Source: Rhodanobacter sp. A1T4
GTDB lineage: Bacteria > Pseudomonadota > Gammaproteobacteria > Xanthomonadales > Rhodanobacteraceae
Assembly (NCBI RefSeq): GCF_014207185.1
Contig: NZ_JACHCP010000001.1
Span: 537,512-601,511, forward strand
Reading direction: 5' to 3'
DNA length: 64,000 bases
Part shown: in pieces, positions 27,425 to 35,687 of the stretch
How the letters are laid out: each line of letters opens with the position of its first letter
How positions within the stretch are numbered: position 1 is the first letter of the stretch
Made by a program: the position numbers and the translations under genes
The notes under the pieces: generated by a model
Told to the model about the DNA's origin: nothing
Databases searched by the model: none
What the model saw: only the letters and a program-made list of their open reading frames with translations

Positions 27425-27449
27425 AAAAAAGACCCGCCGAAGCGGGTCC
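27425..27449 (-). terminator. intrinsic terminator, minus strand
   Basis: GACCCGC-CGAA-GCGGGTC perfect 7-bp stem; on the minus strand it is followed by six T residues. It would end leftward transcription from the receiver-domain gene region. The 27450-27672 stretch between them shows no convincing gene. Confidence 0.8.
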
Positions 27450-27672
27450 TTATCCATCTGTGCATGCTTGGGGAAGCTTGGCGGGACAGCGATCGCCTCA
27501 CGGCGACTAGGGGGTGGTCCAGACAGTTTATGCGCGTCGCGAGGGCGCGCCAGTGAACTGATGGCACATGCTCACGCCAGCCGTTTGGCATCTGGCGCTA
27601 CAAGGTCCACACAGGACAGGCGCAAGCGACGCTGTAACGTCTGCTGGAGCCGACTATCGAGGCAATCTCTAG

Positions 27673-28056
27673 TTACGCGCGCGGTGCTCGATCGATAGCC
27701 GACACAATGGCATCTACCAAGTCATCGACGCCGTAAGGCTTCTGCAGGCATACGGAATAAGGCGGATAGTAGTGCGTGTAATATTTTGGGTCCGCCGAAA
27801 CCAGAACAATGCCAGCGTGGGGGTGGAGCTCAGCAAAGCGCGCAATGAAATCTGCACCTGTGCCGGTTCTGCGCACTCGAATATCGATGATCAAGACATC
27901 CAAATTGCCCTGATCTAGATGGCTTTCCGCGAGAGCGAAGCTGCCGGCCTGGAGCAATGCAATGTTCTTTAATCCGGCTAGCGAGTCCGCGACCGCTGCT
28001 GACAACGTAGGATCGCGGTCGATAAAAAGCGCCTTCAGCGGAGCGTCCACCGGCAC
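27673..28056 (-). CDS. stand-alone response-regulator receiver domain protein
   Basis: A 127-residue CheY-like receiver without output domain. The phosphorylation pocket is complete: acidic pair in LFIDRD (about 13-15), phospho-acceptor Asp58 in LIIDIRV, Ser87 in VLVSAD and Lys106 in LQKPY. The start is GTG 28056, or GTG 28050, which has a better-placed GAGG. No ATG is available. No histidine kinase is adjacent, so it is an orphan whose partner is elsewhere. It sits in the accessory stretch right of tRNA-Asn. A non-coding 210-base gap follows upstream, with a short CATATG-centred palindrome near 28100. Confidence 0.8.
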   Translation of the reverse strand: MPVDAPLKALFIDRDPTLSAAVADSLAGLKNIALLQAGSFALAESHLDQGNLDVLIIDIRVRRTGTGADFIARFAELHPHAGIVLVSADPKYYTHYYPPYSVCLQKPYGVDDLVDAIVSAIDRAPRA

Positions 28057-28270
28057 ACCTCATCGCATTATTGTTCCCCGCGCGTATTGTGTATGACGCG
28101 CCATATGGCGCTCAAGCCTTCCTCTCGCCAGTTGTCATCTGCACGCTGCGGCGTTGCGACTGGCGACCAGTCGGTTAGCAGATCAGAAGAAAAGGATTTG
28201 GTGCGTTAGAGCTGTCGAGGCAAGGCCACAGGATAGATACCGCTAGTCTTACGAAATGACGCGCACTGCA

Positions 28271-28398
28271 TCAGGGGCCTGCGCCGGGCGCCGAGTTGTC
28301 AGACGGCCGCGCTTCTTGATGCCTGACGCCTAGATAAAAGCCCACAGCCAATATCGCGATCGTTGCGGCGATCAGGACGAGTTACGCTTGCGCTTCAT
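28271..28398 (-). pseudogene. frameshifted single-helix small membrane protein
   Basis: ATG 28398 starts MKRKRN and then stops after eight codons. Shifting the frame by one base at about 28380 continues as LVLIAATIAILAVGFYLGVR and HQEARPSDNSAPGAGP to a TGA at 28271. The join would give a credible 42-residue protein: basic N-terminus, one helix, polar tail. It overlaps the end of the upstream superinfection-immunity-like gene. Either a natural frameshift, a sequencing error or programmed slippage explains it. No homologue can be named. Confidence 0.45.
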
Positions 28399-28723
28399 GG
28401 GACAAGTCTACGCGTCCCACATCATGACGAGAGCCCATCAATACCGGTCCTTCCAGAGTGCGCAGTTCGATCAACCTGTTCATCTGGCAACATGAGTTGG
28501 CGGCCGGTCGTTTCATGGTGAGCGACGGGACAAACTGACTTGGCGTTGCAGCGCATGCCCGTCTCAATGCAATGACCCAGCCGATGAGGCTCCAGCCAAA
28601 ACACAAATTGAGCATAAAGATGGCTGATGCGTTTGGATTTCTTCGACTTGTTGCGACAAGCGCGGGCACGAAGTACCAGAACAGACCGATCGCGAAAGCG
28701 ACCAGTAACATAGCTATTCTCAC
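28382..28723 (-). CDS. superinfection-immunity-like membrane protein
   Basis: A 113-residue ORF whose first 55 residues match the superinfection-immunity protein pattern (T4 Imm-like fold family): LFWYFVPALVATSRRNPNAS and IFMLNLCFGWSLIGWVIALR. This gives two helices joined by a basic loop. The polar tail is not recognised. The start is GTG 28723 (preceded by GGGGGGAAT) or ATG 28711. Bacterial members occur widely and most are uncharacterised; protection against incoming phage DNA is known only for the phage protein. Its stop overlaps the start of the small membrane ORF downstream. Confidence 0.65.
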   Translation of the reverse strand: MRIAMLLVAFAIGLFWYFVPALVATSRRNPNASAIFMLNLCFGWSLIGWVIALRRACAATPSQFVPSLTMKRPAANSCCQMNRLIELRTLEGPVLMGSRHDVGRVDLSHEAQA

Positions 28724-29199
28724 GATTCCCCCCGGAATCCATCGGAGTTATGCGTCCGACGGTTCGCTGGAATATAACGCTATTTCTTGCGGCTCGTGTG
28801 AACCTGTCAGGTTGGCTGGCACTGCAAGCTGGGCAACATCTACGCCGCTTACTTCACCTGCTCAAGCGCTGCTGATTCAACGTGTCAGCAAAACCCTACA
28901 AACTTTCGCGTCATCTGCCGATTCACGGAGGTGCGGAGTACGCGCAATCTAGCTACGTCTCGCAAGACCTGCTGATTTGGATGTCAGGCAACGTCGCCGA
29001 TTGGCGATGTCAGGGCGTAAGGACTAGCGGGGCGCTTATGCAGAGGGAAGCGCAATGGTGCCTAGGGAAGGGCACCATTTTCATGCCCGGAATCAGGTTT
29101 CCCTTACAAGACATCAGGCTATCCGCCGCTAGTCCGGTTCGTCGCCACGGCGCAATGTGATGCCATCCTGAGATAAGGCCGCCAGCGAGGTTGTCGCAG
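28724..29199. other. 476-base stretch without convincing gene
   Basis: Several short open frames exist but none has a family resemblance, a good ribosome-binding site and a signal or domain. The only structured element seen is the hairpin at 29054-29081. Promoters for the divergent small genes on either side should lie here. Confidence 0.5.
29054..29081 (+). terminator. hairpin with weak T-tract
   Basis: AATGGTGCC-(8)-GGCACCATT, a perfect 9-bp stem running into TT. The T-run is short and partly inside the stem. It may be a weak terminator or part of an unrecognised small RNA. Confidence 0.4.
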
Positions 29200-29442
29200 A
29201 TGAGCGTTGTCTTCACCATCAAAGAAGAATCGAACGGGCTGTGGGGCGTCTATCGCGACTGCGAACTGCTGATAAAGCAGCTCACCGCGGCCGCGGCCAT
29301 CAAGGACGGCCGAGAGCTGGCGCGATTGATTCACGGGCAATCGGGTGAGGCGGTCACCGTTGCACTGGAAACGCCTTATTCGAGCATCTTGCTGGCGCGA
29401 TACGCCAAGCCTGCACCCATGCTCAAGCTTGTAGCGGCTTGA
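29200..29442 (+). CDS. hypothetical 80-residue protein
   Basis: ATG 29200 with a GAGG site about 10 bases upstream opens an 80-residue frame (MSVVFTIKEESNGLWGVYRD then CELLIKQLTAAAAIKDGREL). It is predicted as beta-strands then a helix, resembling small DUF2188-like or stress-linked domains, but no family is certain. A TTG three codons upstream is less likely. Its TGA shares a base with the ATG of the DUF3606-like gene, so the two are coupled. Cytoplasmic, without signal peptide. Confidence 0.55.
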   Translation: MSVVFTIKEESNGLWGVYRDCELLIKQLTAAAAIKDGRELARLIHGQSGEAVTVALETPYSSILLARYAKPAPMLKLVAA

Positions 29443-29648
29443 TGGATGCGCCGATCGACCTTGGTAACCTACTGAGCCTCGCGCACTGGTGTGGTCACTT
29501 CAGTTGCAGCGAGCGCGATCTGCTCGATGCCATACGAGTCACCCACAGCACCGACGTCGGTACAGTCGGGTTGTATCTGGCCACGCGGTTTGAGTTGGAA
29601 GACCTTGAGCCCACTCCAGCAACGGGCTCCGTATGCAGCGTCTATTGA
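29442..29648 (+). CDS. DUF3606-like small protein
   Basis: A 68-residue protein starting at ATG 29442 inside the upstream stop codon. The central part, LAHWCGHFSCSERDLLDAIR followed by VTHSTDVGTVGLYL, follows the DUF3606 pattern (aromatic helix, S/T-E-E-x-L-x-x-A-x-x-x-V-G, terminal YL). DUF3606 proteins are small and often stress-induced in proteobacteria, with unknown function. It forms a two-gene unit with the preceding hypothetical gene. Confidence 0.55.
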   Translation: MDAPIDLGNLLSLAHWCGHFSCSERDLLDAIRVTHSTDVGTVGLYLATRFELEDLEPTPATGSVCSVY

Positions 29649-29719
29649 CCGGGCTCGACGCTGTCGCATCTCCTGACACATTCGCCGTGCAAGCTCGAAC
29701 CAGATCACGGGAGATAGCA

Positions 29720-29953
29720 ATGGATGGAACAACGTTTGTGGTGTGCGGTTTTCATCAAGGGCGCAAGCTGAAGCCCCATCACTTCAACACCGAAGCGCAG
29801 GCACGCGAGCATGCGGCCCATATGGGGCGTTCGCTGGATTGCGTCGTGCTGACGACCAGCAACACCATATCGCGCGCGTCTATTGATCAAGAGCTCACAG
29901 CCAACGCGCCACCCCACCATGATGCGAACACGTCCCGCGATGGTTCATGCTGA
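29720..29953 (+). CDS. hypothetical 77-residue protein
   Basis: ATG 29720 has a GGGAGA site 5 bases upstream. The product starts MDGTTFVVCGFHQGRKLKPH and has a short histidine-rich helix-strand layout, with a polar tail (APPHHDANTSRDGSC). Not recognised. It converges on and overlaps the 3' end of the DUF3761 gene by about 59 bases, so the last 20 codons may be unreliable as evidence. It could be the third member of the small-gene run beginning at 29200. Confidence 0.45.
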   Translation: MDGTTFVVCGFHQGRKLKPHHFNTEAQAREHAAHMGRSLDCVVLTTSNTISRASIDQELTANAPPHHDANTSRDGSC

Positions 29954-30209
29954 AGCTGTAGCTGCCATCGCGGCATTGAGCAGACGCACCGGCAGGCACG
30001 GCGCCCGATACGGTGTGCGCCGGCTTATGGACTGAATACCCCTCGCGGTTAACGTAGCTGCCTTGCTCGATGAGCGTGGTCGAGCCATTTGTGACGTTCT
30101 GCGCGCTTTGTTGAGGCTGTTGCTGCGCGTCACTCGGTGTGACGAGAAGGCTGTTGAGCCCCATGGCGAGCAGGCATAGGGATAGAGAGAGGCTGATGTG
30201 CTTGAACAT
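29895..30209 (-). CDS. DUF3761 small exported protein
   Basis: A 104-residue secreted protein. ATG 30209 is preceded by GGGGGG and starts a signal peptide (HISLSLSLCLLAMGLNSLLV) with probable cleavage after SDA. The mature C-terminus holds the DUF3761 signature: AGASAQCRDGSYSFSMNHRG then TCSHHGGVARWL, with two Cys and a His-rich end. The family occurs in many proteobacteria and its function is unknown. The two cysteines could form a disulphide in the periplasm. Confidence 0.8.
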   Translation of the reverse strand: MFKHISLSLSLCLLAMGLNSLLVTPSDAQQQPQQSAQNVTNGSTTLIEQGSYVNREGYSVHKPAHTVSGAVPAGASAQCRDGSYSFSMNHRGTCSHHGGVARWL

Positions 30210-30485
30210 GTGGATCCCCCCTTTTGTTCGGACAAAGGGATCAATGCAAGAGTGTTGCCAGTGCCTACAAGAAGTCGGGCGTGGCACCTCTGGATAATTT
30301 GCCCCTTATGAGTGGGCACCACAGACTTTTGCGCAGCGCGATGTCACTATTGACAGGCAACCAAGGGGACGGGGCAGCGCAGAGGCATCGTGGCTCGACG
30401 AGGGTTGAGCGAGCTGACACCTGCGCGACAGAACTCTGTCGAACACAATCCATTGACCAAAAACGATCGCGCAAGGAAGGGCTGT

Positions 30486-30596
30486 ATGTCACGCAAGTGG
30501 ACGCGTTGGGGACTGCCGTTTGGCCTGTTTCTGTGTGCCGCGATGCATGCCACCTCGGCGATGACTTACAGCGGGCTTATGGCTGGTCTTATATGA
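30486..30596 (+). CDS. short secreted or truncated ORF upstream of rhs
   Basis: ATG 30486 follows an excellent AAGGAAGGG site and encodes 36 residues beginning MSRKWTRWGLPFGLFLCAAM and ending HATSAMTYSGLMAGLI. This is a clean signal peptide with almost nothing after the predicted cleavage site (ATSA). It may be the start of a decayed exported gene, or a leader ORF for the rhs gene 100 bases downstream. The preceding 30210-30485 gap shows no other gene. Confidence 0.4.
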   Translation: MSRKWTRWGLPFGLFLCAAMHATSAMTYSGLMAGLI

Positions 30597-30699
30597 AGAG
30601 ACGAAGGTCATGTAACAAGCAAGGAAGTTGCCTGGCAGTTGGCGTTATCGCAAACGACTTCACGCAGACCCGGCACAGGCATTTACTTTGGGACAAAGA

Positions 30700-33600
30700 A
30701 TGAACATGGTTTTCTTTATGCAACTAGCCTCGCTATATCGACGTACGCGCGATTCGTGGTCCCGGGTTCGACGATTCACACTCATCCTGATCTGTTGGTG
30801 TTGTTTTGGTTTTTTCCCTTCTGCGTCTCGCGCCCAAAACCTGATTGGCCCACAAGCTGCAGCGTTATCTGCGTGTCAATCAGTGATTTCAGAAGATCAG
30901 GCTACCTATGGTGTCAATGACGGTGGCATGCTTGTTGAACCGTGCACTGTATCTAGAGACCCCAGTTTTGGTTATTACGGGTACATATTTCTCTATACAG
31001 CTTCCTCGGGACTGTACGACCACTCTTACCTTGATTTCATTGGCTTACCGTCTCAGACCAGCGGCCAAAAGAGCTTGGGACCGCCATGCAATTGTGCTGG
31101 CGACCCCATCAACCTTGGGACAGGCAACGAGTATCGCGACGAAAACGATGCATCGCTCGGCGCACTCAGTTTTCACCGCTATTACAACAGCAACGTTAAT
31201 GTAACTCCTTCCCATATCGGCATGAACTGGCGGCACAGCTTTGATCGGAGCCTCCAATATCTGCAGAACGGAAGCTTCGCCGGTGTAACGATCTTACGCC
31301 CCGATGGGCGGGCGCTCTTTTTTACGCTTCAGGGGAGCCAATGGGTCGCCGATCTCGACGTTGCTGATCGTCTGACTGAGCAAACGGATGCGTCTGGCAA
31401 CCCGAGCGCATGGACCTATTTCGTGGCCGCAACGCGTAATCTGGAAAGCTACGATGCCAACGGCAACCTGGTGTCCATCACCACTCCGGATGGACAGGTT
31501 ACTACGCTGACTTACAGCACATCCTCCACACCAGCGAGCGTTGCGCCTCGAGCTGGCTTGTTGCTGATGGTGACCGATCCCCGTGGACGTTCGCTGAACT
31601 TCACGTATAACACCCAAGGCAACATGACCACCGTGACCATGCCCGACACTGGCGTGCTCACCTATGGCTATGACGGCATCGGTAATCTGAATAAAGTCAC
31701 CTACCCAGATACGACGTACAAGCAATACGTCTACAACGAAAGTGCACTGACAAGCGGTGTTAGCCAGCCCAACGCGCTCACCGGCGATATCGACGAATCC
31801 CAAACACGCCTGACCAGCATTGGTTATGACGCGCAAGGACGCGCGACGATGTCGCGCTTGGGAACCAGCGTCGAACTAACGCAAGTCAGCTACGGTAGCA
31901 ACGCCGCGACGGTGACCTATCCGACCGGCGCCCAGGCCACGTTGAACTTCGCCACCATCAACAACTCGATACACACCAGCGCGGTCAGTGCGGCTTGCGG
32001 ATACGACTGCGGTCAACCCAACGCCGCGGCGACTTTCGACACGAACGGCTATCCCGCCTCGACCACTGACTTCAGCGGCAATCTCACCACCACCACTTAC
32101 GACAACGATGGTTTGCTTCATGTCGAAGTCGACGCCTCTGGGACGTCGATTCAACGGACCATTACCACCGGTTGGGATGATGTGAATCGCGTCCCTCTGA
32201 CGCGCACGGTTCAGAACGCCAGCGGATCGGCCGTTGCCTCCACGAGCTGGGTCTACAACACGCTCGGTCAGCCGTTGGCCCGCTGCGAGCTTGATCCAAC
32301 CAATTCTGCCGCCGCCTCCTATACCTGCGCCGCGACCGGGACGGTACCTGCCGGGGTGCGTCGCTGGACCTATACCTACTGCACGGCTGTCAACACAACC
32401 CAGTGCCCGCTGATCGGCCTGCTGTTGACCTCGACCGGTCCACGCACCGATCTGAGCCAGACCGCGACCTACAGCTATTACACGACCAGCAGTGCCACGA
32501 ACTGCGGTACGCCCGGCAGTGCCTGTTACCAAGCGGGCGATCTGTATCAGATCACCGATGCCATCGGTCACGTCACCACCTACGCCTCGTACGACGGCGC
32601 GGGTCGCGTGACGCGCATCACCGACCCCAATGGGGTCAACACCGATATGACCTACACGCCGCGCGGCTGGCTGGCCTCGCGCAGCGTCGGCGGATCGACC
32701 ACGGCGTTCACGTATATGCCCTACGGTGAAGTCCAGACCATCACTGATCCCGATGGCGTCGTGACTACCTACGGTTATGACAGCGCGCACCGTTTGACCG
32801 ATATCACCGACGCCCAGGGCAACGACCTCCACTACACGCTCGATGCGGCCGGCAACAAGACGGCCGAGCAGATCAGCACGGCTTCCGGCACCGCGGTGCA
32901 CAGCCTGTCGCGCAGCTACAACGCACTCGGGCAGCTCACGGCGGTGATCGATGGTCTGAGCCAGACCGTCTTCAACGCGGGCTACAGCGACAGCTACGAC
33001 GCCAACGGCAACCTGACGCACAGCGCCGATGGCCTAAGTATCCAGCGCCAGCAGAGCTACGACGCGCTCAATCGCTTGAAAAGCACCATCGACAATTACA
33101 ACGGCGCCGATACTGCGACGGCGAACACCACCACGACGACCAGCCAGGATGCGTTAGACCGCATTACCAGCGTCACCGATCCCACAAGCCTAGTGACCAG
33201 CTATACCCATGACGGACTCAGCAACCTCACCGCGCTGCAAAGTCCGGATAGTGGCGCCAGTTCATCGACCTTCGACGCAGCCGGCAATGCACTGACCCAT
33301 ACGGATGCTAAGGGCATCGTGGCGACATCCACTTACGACGCGCTCAATCGCAAAACCAGCACCAGCTACATGGACACCACGGCCAATGTCACCTACACCT
33401 ACGACGAAGCCAATAGCGTCACGGGTTGTACGGCCTCCGCACCTATCGGTCGGTTGACGCGGATGGTGGAGAACGCGGTCAGTACCACCTACTGCTACGA
33501 CGCGCGCGGCAATGTCATCCAGAAGACGCAGGTGGTCTCGGGGACAACCGACAGCACCTCCTACAGCTACACCGCCGCGGATCGACTGAGTGGCGAGACC

Positions 33601-34992
33601 GCGCCCGATGGCACGGTGATCAGCTACGCCTTCAACAGCAATGGTCGCATCAGCGGTGTCCAGGTCACACCCAGCGGCAGCACGTCCGCATCGCCCACCG
33701 TGGTCAGCAGTGTCACCTGGCTGCCGTTCGGGCCGATCAGCGGCTACACGCTGGGCAATGGCCAAACCGTTACGCGCGCCTACGATGCCAACTACAGGCT
33801 CACGGACCTCACAAGTCCCGCTCTGACGCTGCATTTTGGCCGGGATGCGATGGGCGACATCACCGCCCTGGGCAACGCCCCCGGTGCCAATCCCGCCATC
33901 GAGAGCTATCAGTACGACCCGCTGTATCACCTCACCAGCGTCACCAATAGCAACGGCGTGCTGGAGAGCTATACCTACAATTCCACCGGCGACCGACTGA
34001 GCAAGACCGCCTCCGGTCTGGCGACGGGCGCCTACAGCTATACCAGCGGTACGCATCAACTCGCCAGCATCGGTAGTGCTCCCCGCGCCAACGATGCCAA
34101 CGGCAACACCACCGGCAGCGTGATAGGCGGCCAGACCTACGGCTTCGCCTACGACTCACGTCAACGCATCGCGCTCGCGCAGGCTAACGGTGCGACGGTC
34201 GGCACCTACCTCTACAACGCCCTCGGCCAGCGGGTGTACACATCGGCCGCCAGTCTGCGCTTCGACTACGACCAAGCCGGACACGTCCTCGCCAACTATG
34301 GTGCGAGCAGCCGCGACTACATTTGGCTGGGCGATCTGCCGGTGGCCACCGTGGACACCACTGGCACCGGTAGCGTCACGTCTAGCACGGTCAACTATGT
34401 GGTGGCTGACCAACTCGCTACGCCCAGAGCCGTGACCAACAGCGCGGGTACGGTCATCTGGTCTTGGGCCTATGCGGGTAACCCCTTTGGTGAGCAGCAA
34501 CCGATCAGCAGTACCGGCTATGTGTTGAATCTGCGCTTTGCTGGGCAGTACTACGACGTGGAGAGCGGGACGAATTACAACATGTTCCGCACGTATGAGT
34601 CGGCGACAGGGCGCTATTTGCAGAGCGATCCGATCGGCTTGGATGGCGGTATCAGCACGTATGCGTATGTGGAAAATGAACCGCTGGATGGCTTCGATCC
34701 AATGGGATTAGCCAACAACGGCGGTGAGCGCGGTTGGTCTGGTGGCCCAGGTGGCACCAGCAACCCGGGGAAACACTGGAAGGATGACCCCGCAAATCCG
34801 GGATGGGGATGGCAAAAAAATCCTCAAACAGGGAAAAAAACCTATAAGAAGCGCCCGCCTTACGTCTGTCCTCCAAACGACGGCTCTGAAGGCAATGGCC
34901 AAAAATTTGATCCGGTGCCGGCAGAAAAAGCGGGCCTAACGGCCCTAGTGGTGGCGGCAATTGTCGCGGCTGCGGCGGCGCTCGCAAATTAA
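30700..34992 (+). CDS. secreted RHS-repeat protein with polymorphic C-terminal tip
   Basis: A 1430-residue RHS/YD-repeat protein. A Sec-type signal lies at about residues 18-45 (LILICWCCFGFFPSASRAQ). A DUF6531-like domain starts near 130 (CNCAGDPINLGTGNEYRDEN), then dozens of YD repeats (YDANGNLVSITTPDG, YDALNRLKST) that should build the beta-cocoon shell. The RHS core ends with GRYLQSDPIGLDGG and DPMGL at about 1333-1337. The last 93 residues form a variable tip: Gly/Pro- and Lys-rich (KHWKDDPANPGWGWQKNPQT, KKTYKKRPPYV), ending in an Ala-rich hydrophobic segment (LTALVVAAIVAAAAALAN). No PAAR domain is present, so it is not a T6SS-loaded form. The tip toxin type is not recognised. The tip is AT-richer than the core. 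ATG 30700 or 30706 starts it. Confidence 0.88.
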   Translation: MNMVFFMQLASLYRRTRDSWSRVRRFTLILICWCCFGFFPSASRAQNLIGPQAAALSACQSVISEDQATYGVNDGGMLVEPCTVSRDPSFGYYGYIFLYTASSGLYDHSYLDFIGLPSQTSGQKSLGPPCNCAGDPINLGTGNEYRDENDASLGALSFHRYYNSNVNVTPSHIGMNWRHSFDRSLQYLQNGSFAGVTILRPDGRALFFTLQGSQWVADLDVADRLTEQTDASGNPSAWTYFVAATRNLESYDANGNLVSITTPDGQVTTLTYSTSSTPASVAPRAGLLLMVTDPRGRSLNFTYNTQGNMTTVTMPDTGVLTYGYDGIGNLNKVTYPDTTYKQYVYNESALTSGVSQPNALTGDIDESQTRLTSIGYDAQGRATMSRLGTSVELTQVSYGSNAATVTYPTGAQATLNFATINNSIHTSAVSAACGYDCGQPNAAATFDTNGYPASTTDFSGNLTTTTYDNDGLLHVEVDASGTSIQRTITTGWDDVNRVPLTRTVQNASGSAVASTSWVYNTLGQPLARCELDPTNSAAASYTCAATGTVPAGVRRWTYTYCTAVNTTQCPLIGLLLTSTGPRTDLSQTATYSYYTTSSATNCGTPGSACYQAGDLYQITDAIGHVTTYASYDGAGRVTRITDPNGVNTDMTYTPRGWLASRSVGGSTTAFTYMPYGEVQTITDPDGVVTTYGYDSAHRLTDITDAQGNDLHYTLDAAGNKTAEQISTASGTAVHSLSRSYNALGQLTAVIDGLSQTVFNAGYSDSYDANGNLTHSADGLSIQRQQSYDALNRLKSTIDNYNGADTATANTTTTTSQDALDRITSVTDPTSLVTSYTHDGLSNLTALQSPDSGASSSTFDAAGNALTHTDAKGIVATSTYDALNRKTSTSYMDTTANVTYTYDEANSVTGCTASAPIGRLTRMVENAVSTTYCYDARGNVIQKTQVVSGTTDSTSYSYTAADRLSGETAPDGTVISYAFNSNGRISGVQVTPSGSTSASPTVVSSVTWLPFGPISGYTLGNGQTVTRAYDANYRLTDLTSPALTLHFGRDAMGDITALGNAPGANPAIESYQYDPLYHLTSVTNSNGVLESYTYNSTGDRLSKTASGLATGAYSYTSGTHQLASIGSAPRANDANGNTTGSVIGGQTYGFAYDSRQRIALAQANGATVGTYLYNALGQRVYTSAASLRFDYDQAGHVLANYGASSRDYIWLGDLPVATVDTTGTGSVTSSTVNYVVADQLATPRAVTNSAGTVIWSWAYAGNPFGEQQPISSTGYVLNLRFAGQYYDVESGTNYNMFRTYESATGRYLQSDPIGLDGGISTYAYVENEPLDGFDPMGLANNGGERGWSGGPGGTSNPGKHWKDDPANPGWGWQKNPQTGKKTYKKRPPYVCPPNDGSEGNGQKFDPVPAEKAGLTALVVAAIVAAAAALAN

Positions 34993-35023
34993 GTCGATAC
35001 TCAGTGACGAAGGAATATTTGCT

Positions 35024-35392
35024 ATGAATATGAAAATAGAAGAGGCTCGCGAAAAATTAGAAAGCGCTTGTCTCTTATACGAGACCGGTGAGAGAACTAA
35101 GTCAGTGCATCTTTTTTTAGAAGCGGCTCGCCTAGGCAATATACAAGCGCAGGTCAATTTGGCAAATATTTACGATGAAGGCGACGGGCTGAGAAAGAAT
35201 TTTGAAAAGGCTCGATTTTGGTATAAAAAAGCGACCTCATCGGGTAGCGCCGAAGCCGCTTACAATCTCGGAATAAGCTATAAAAATAGAAAAAACGTTC
35301 GTTGGAGCGCATATTGGCTTTCAATCGCTCAAGCTATGGGCGATGAAGATGCAAAAGAGCAGCTTCGTAATTTGAAAAAATTGGCCAAATAG
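35024..35392 (+). CDS. Sel1-repeat protein, probable immunity to the RHS tip
   Basis: A 122-residue cytoplasmic protein, AT-rich compared with the flanks. ATG 35024 follows AAGGA and lies 29 bases after the rhs stop. Three Sel1-like helical repeats are visible: SVHLFLEAARLGNIQAQVNL-type, then NIYDEGDGLRKNFEKARFWY, KKATSSGSAEAAYNLGISYK and WSAYWLSIAQAMGDEDAKEQ. Sel1-repeat proteins directly after polymorphic toxins are a recurrent immunity type, so immunity is inferred from position and fold. No signal peptide is present, so the toxin is expected to act in the cytoplasm or at the inner face of the membrane. Confidence 0.7.
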   Translation: MNMKIEEAREKLESACLLYETGERTKSVHLFLEAARLGNIQAQVNLANIYDEGDGLRKNFEKARFWYKKATSSGSAEAAYNLGISYKNRKNVRWSAYWLSIAQAMGDEDAKEQLRNLKKLAK

Positions 35393-35447
35393 GTATTCAG
35401 AAAACGACAGCGCGAGATAACAATAAAGCAAAGCGTCACGTGGATAA

Positions 35448-35687
35448 TTTGACACCTGTTGGCCGCTATTCATAGCCTATCAGCGTAATCTGTTTGGGGA
35501 GCAGTCGCCGACATCGACGGGATACGCACTCAACCTGCGCCACCCCGGCCAGTGGTATGACGCAGAGACGGGCACGAACTACAACATGTCCCGTATGTAC
35601 GAGCAGGCGATAGGGCGATATCTACATAGCGATCCGATTGGACTTTTAGGCGGTATCAGCACTTACGCTTCAGAGAGGATTTTATGA
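35448..35687 (+). pseudogene. displaced RHS core-end fragment (orphan tip junction)
   Basis: Reading from about 35475, the frame gives AYQRNLFGEQSPTSTGYALN, LRHPGQWYDAETGTNYNMSR and GRYLHSDPIGLLGGISTYA. This closely parallels the end of the intact RHS core (AYAGNPFGEQQPISSTGYVL and so on). It has no start codon or upstream RHS. After STYA it diverges at once into SERIL-stop, which is the ribosome-binding region of the next gene. This is the fossil of an earlier tip cassette left behind when the present tip was acquired. The divergence from the intact core shows it is not a recent duplication. Confidence 0.85.

Noticed and set aside
31876-33021. 381-residue minus-strand frame opposite rhs
   Set aside because: Shadow of the YD repeats: its Val/Gly/Arg-rich sequence mirrors the repeat codons and has no start signal.
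30990-34700. Possible CRISPR or tandem-repeat array in the rhs gene
   Set aside because: The periodicity is that of degenerate YD protein repeats in one reading frame; no identical repeats with unique spacers.
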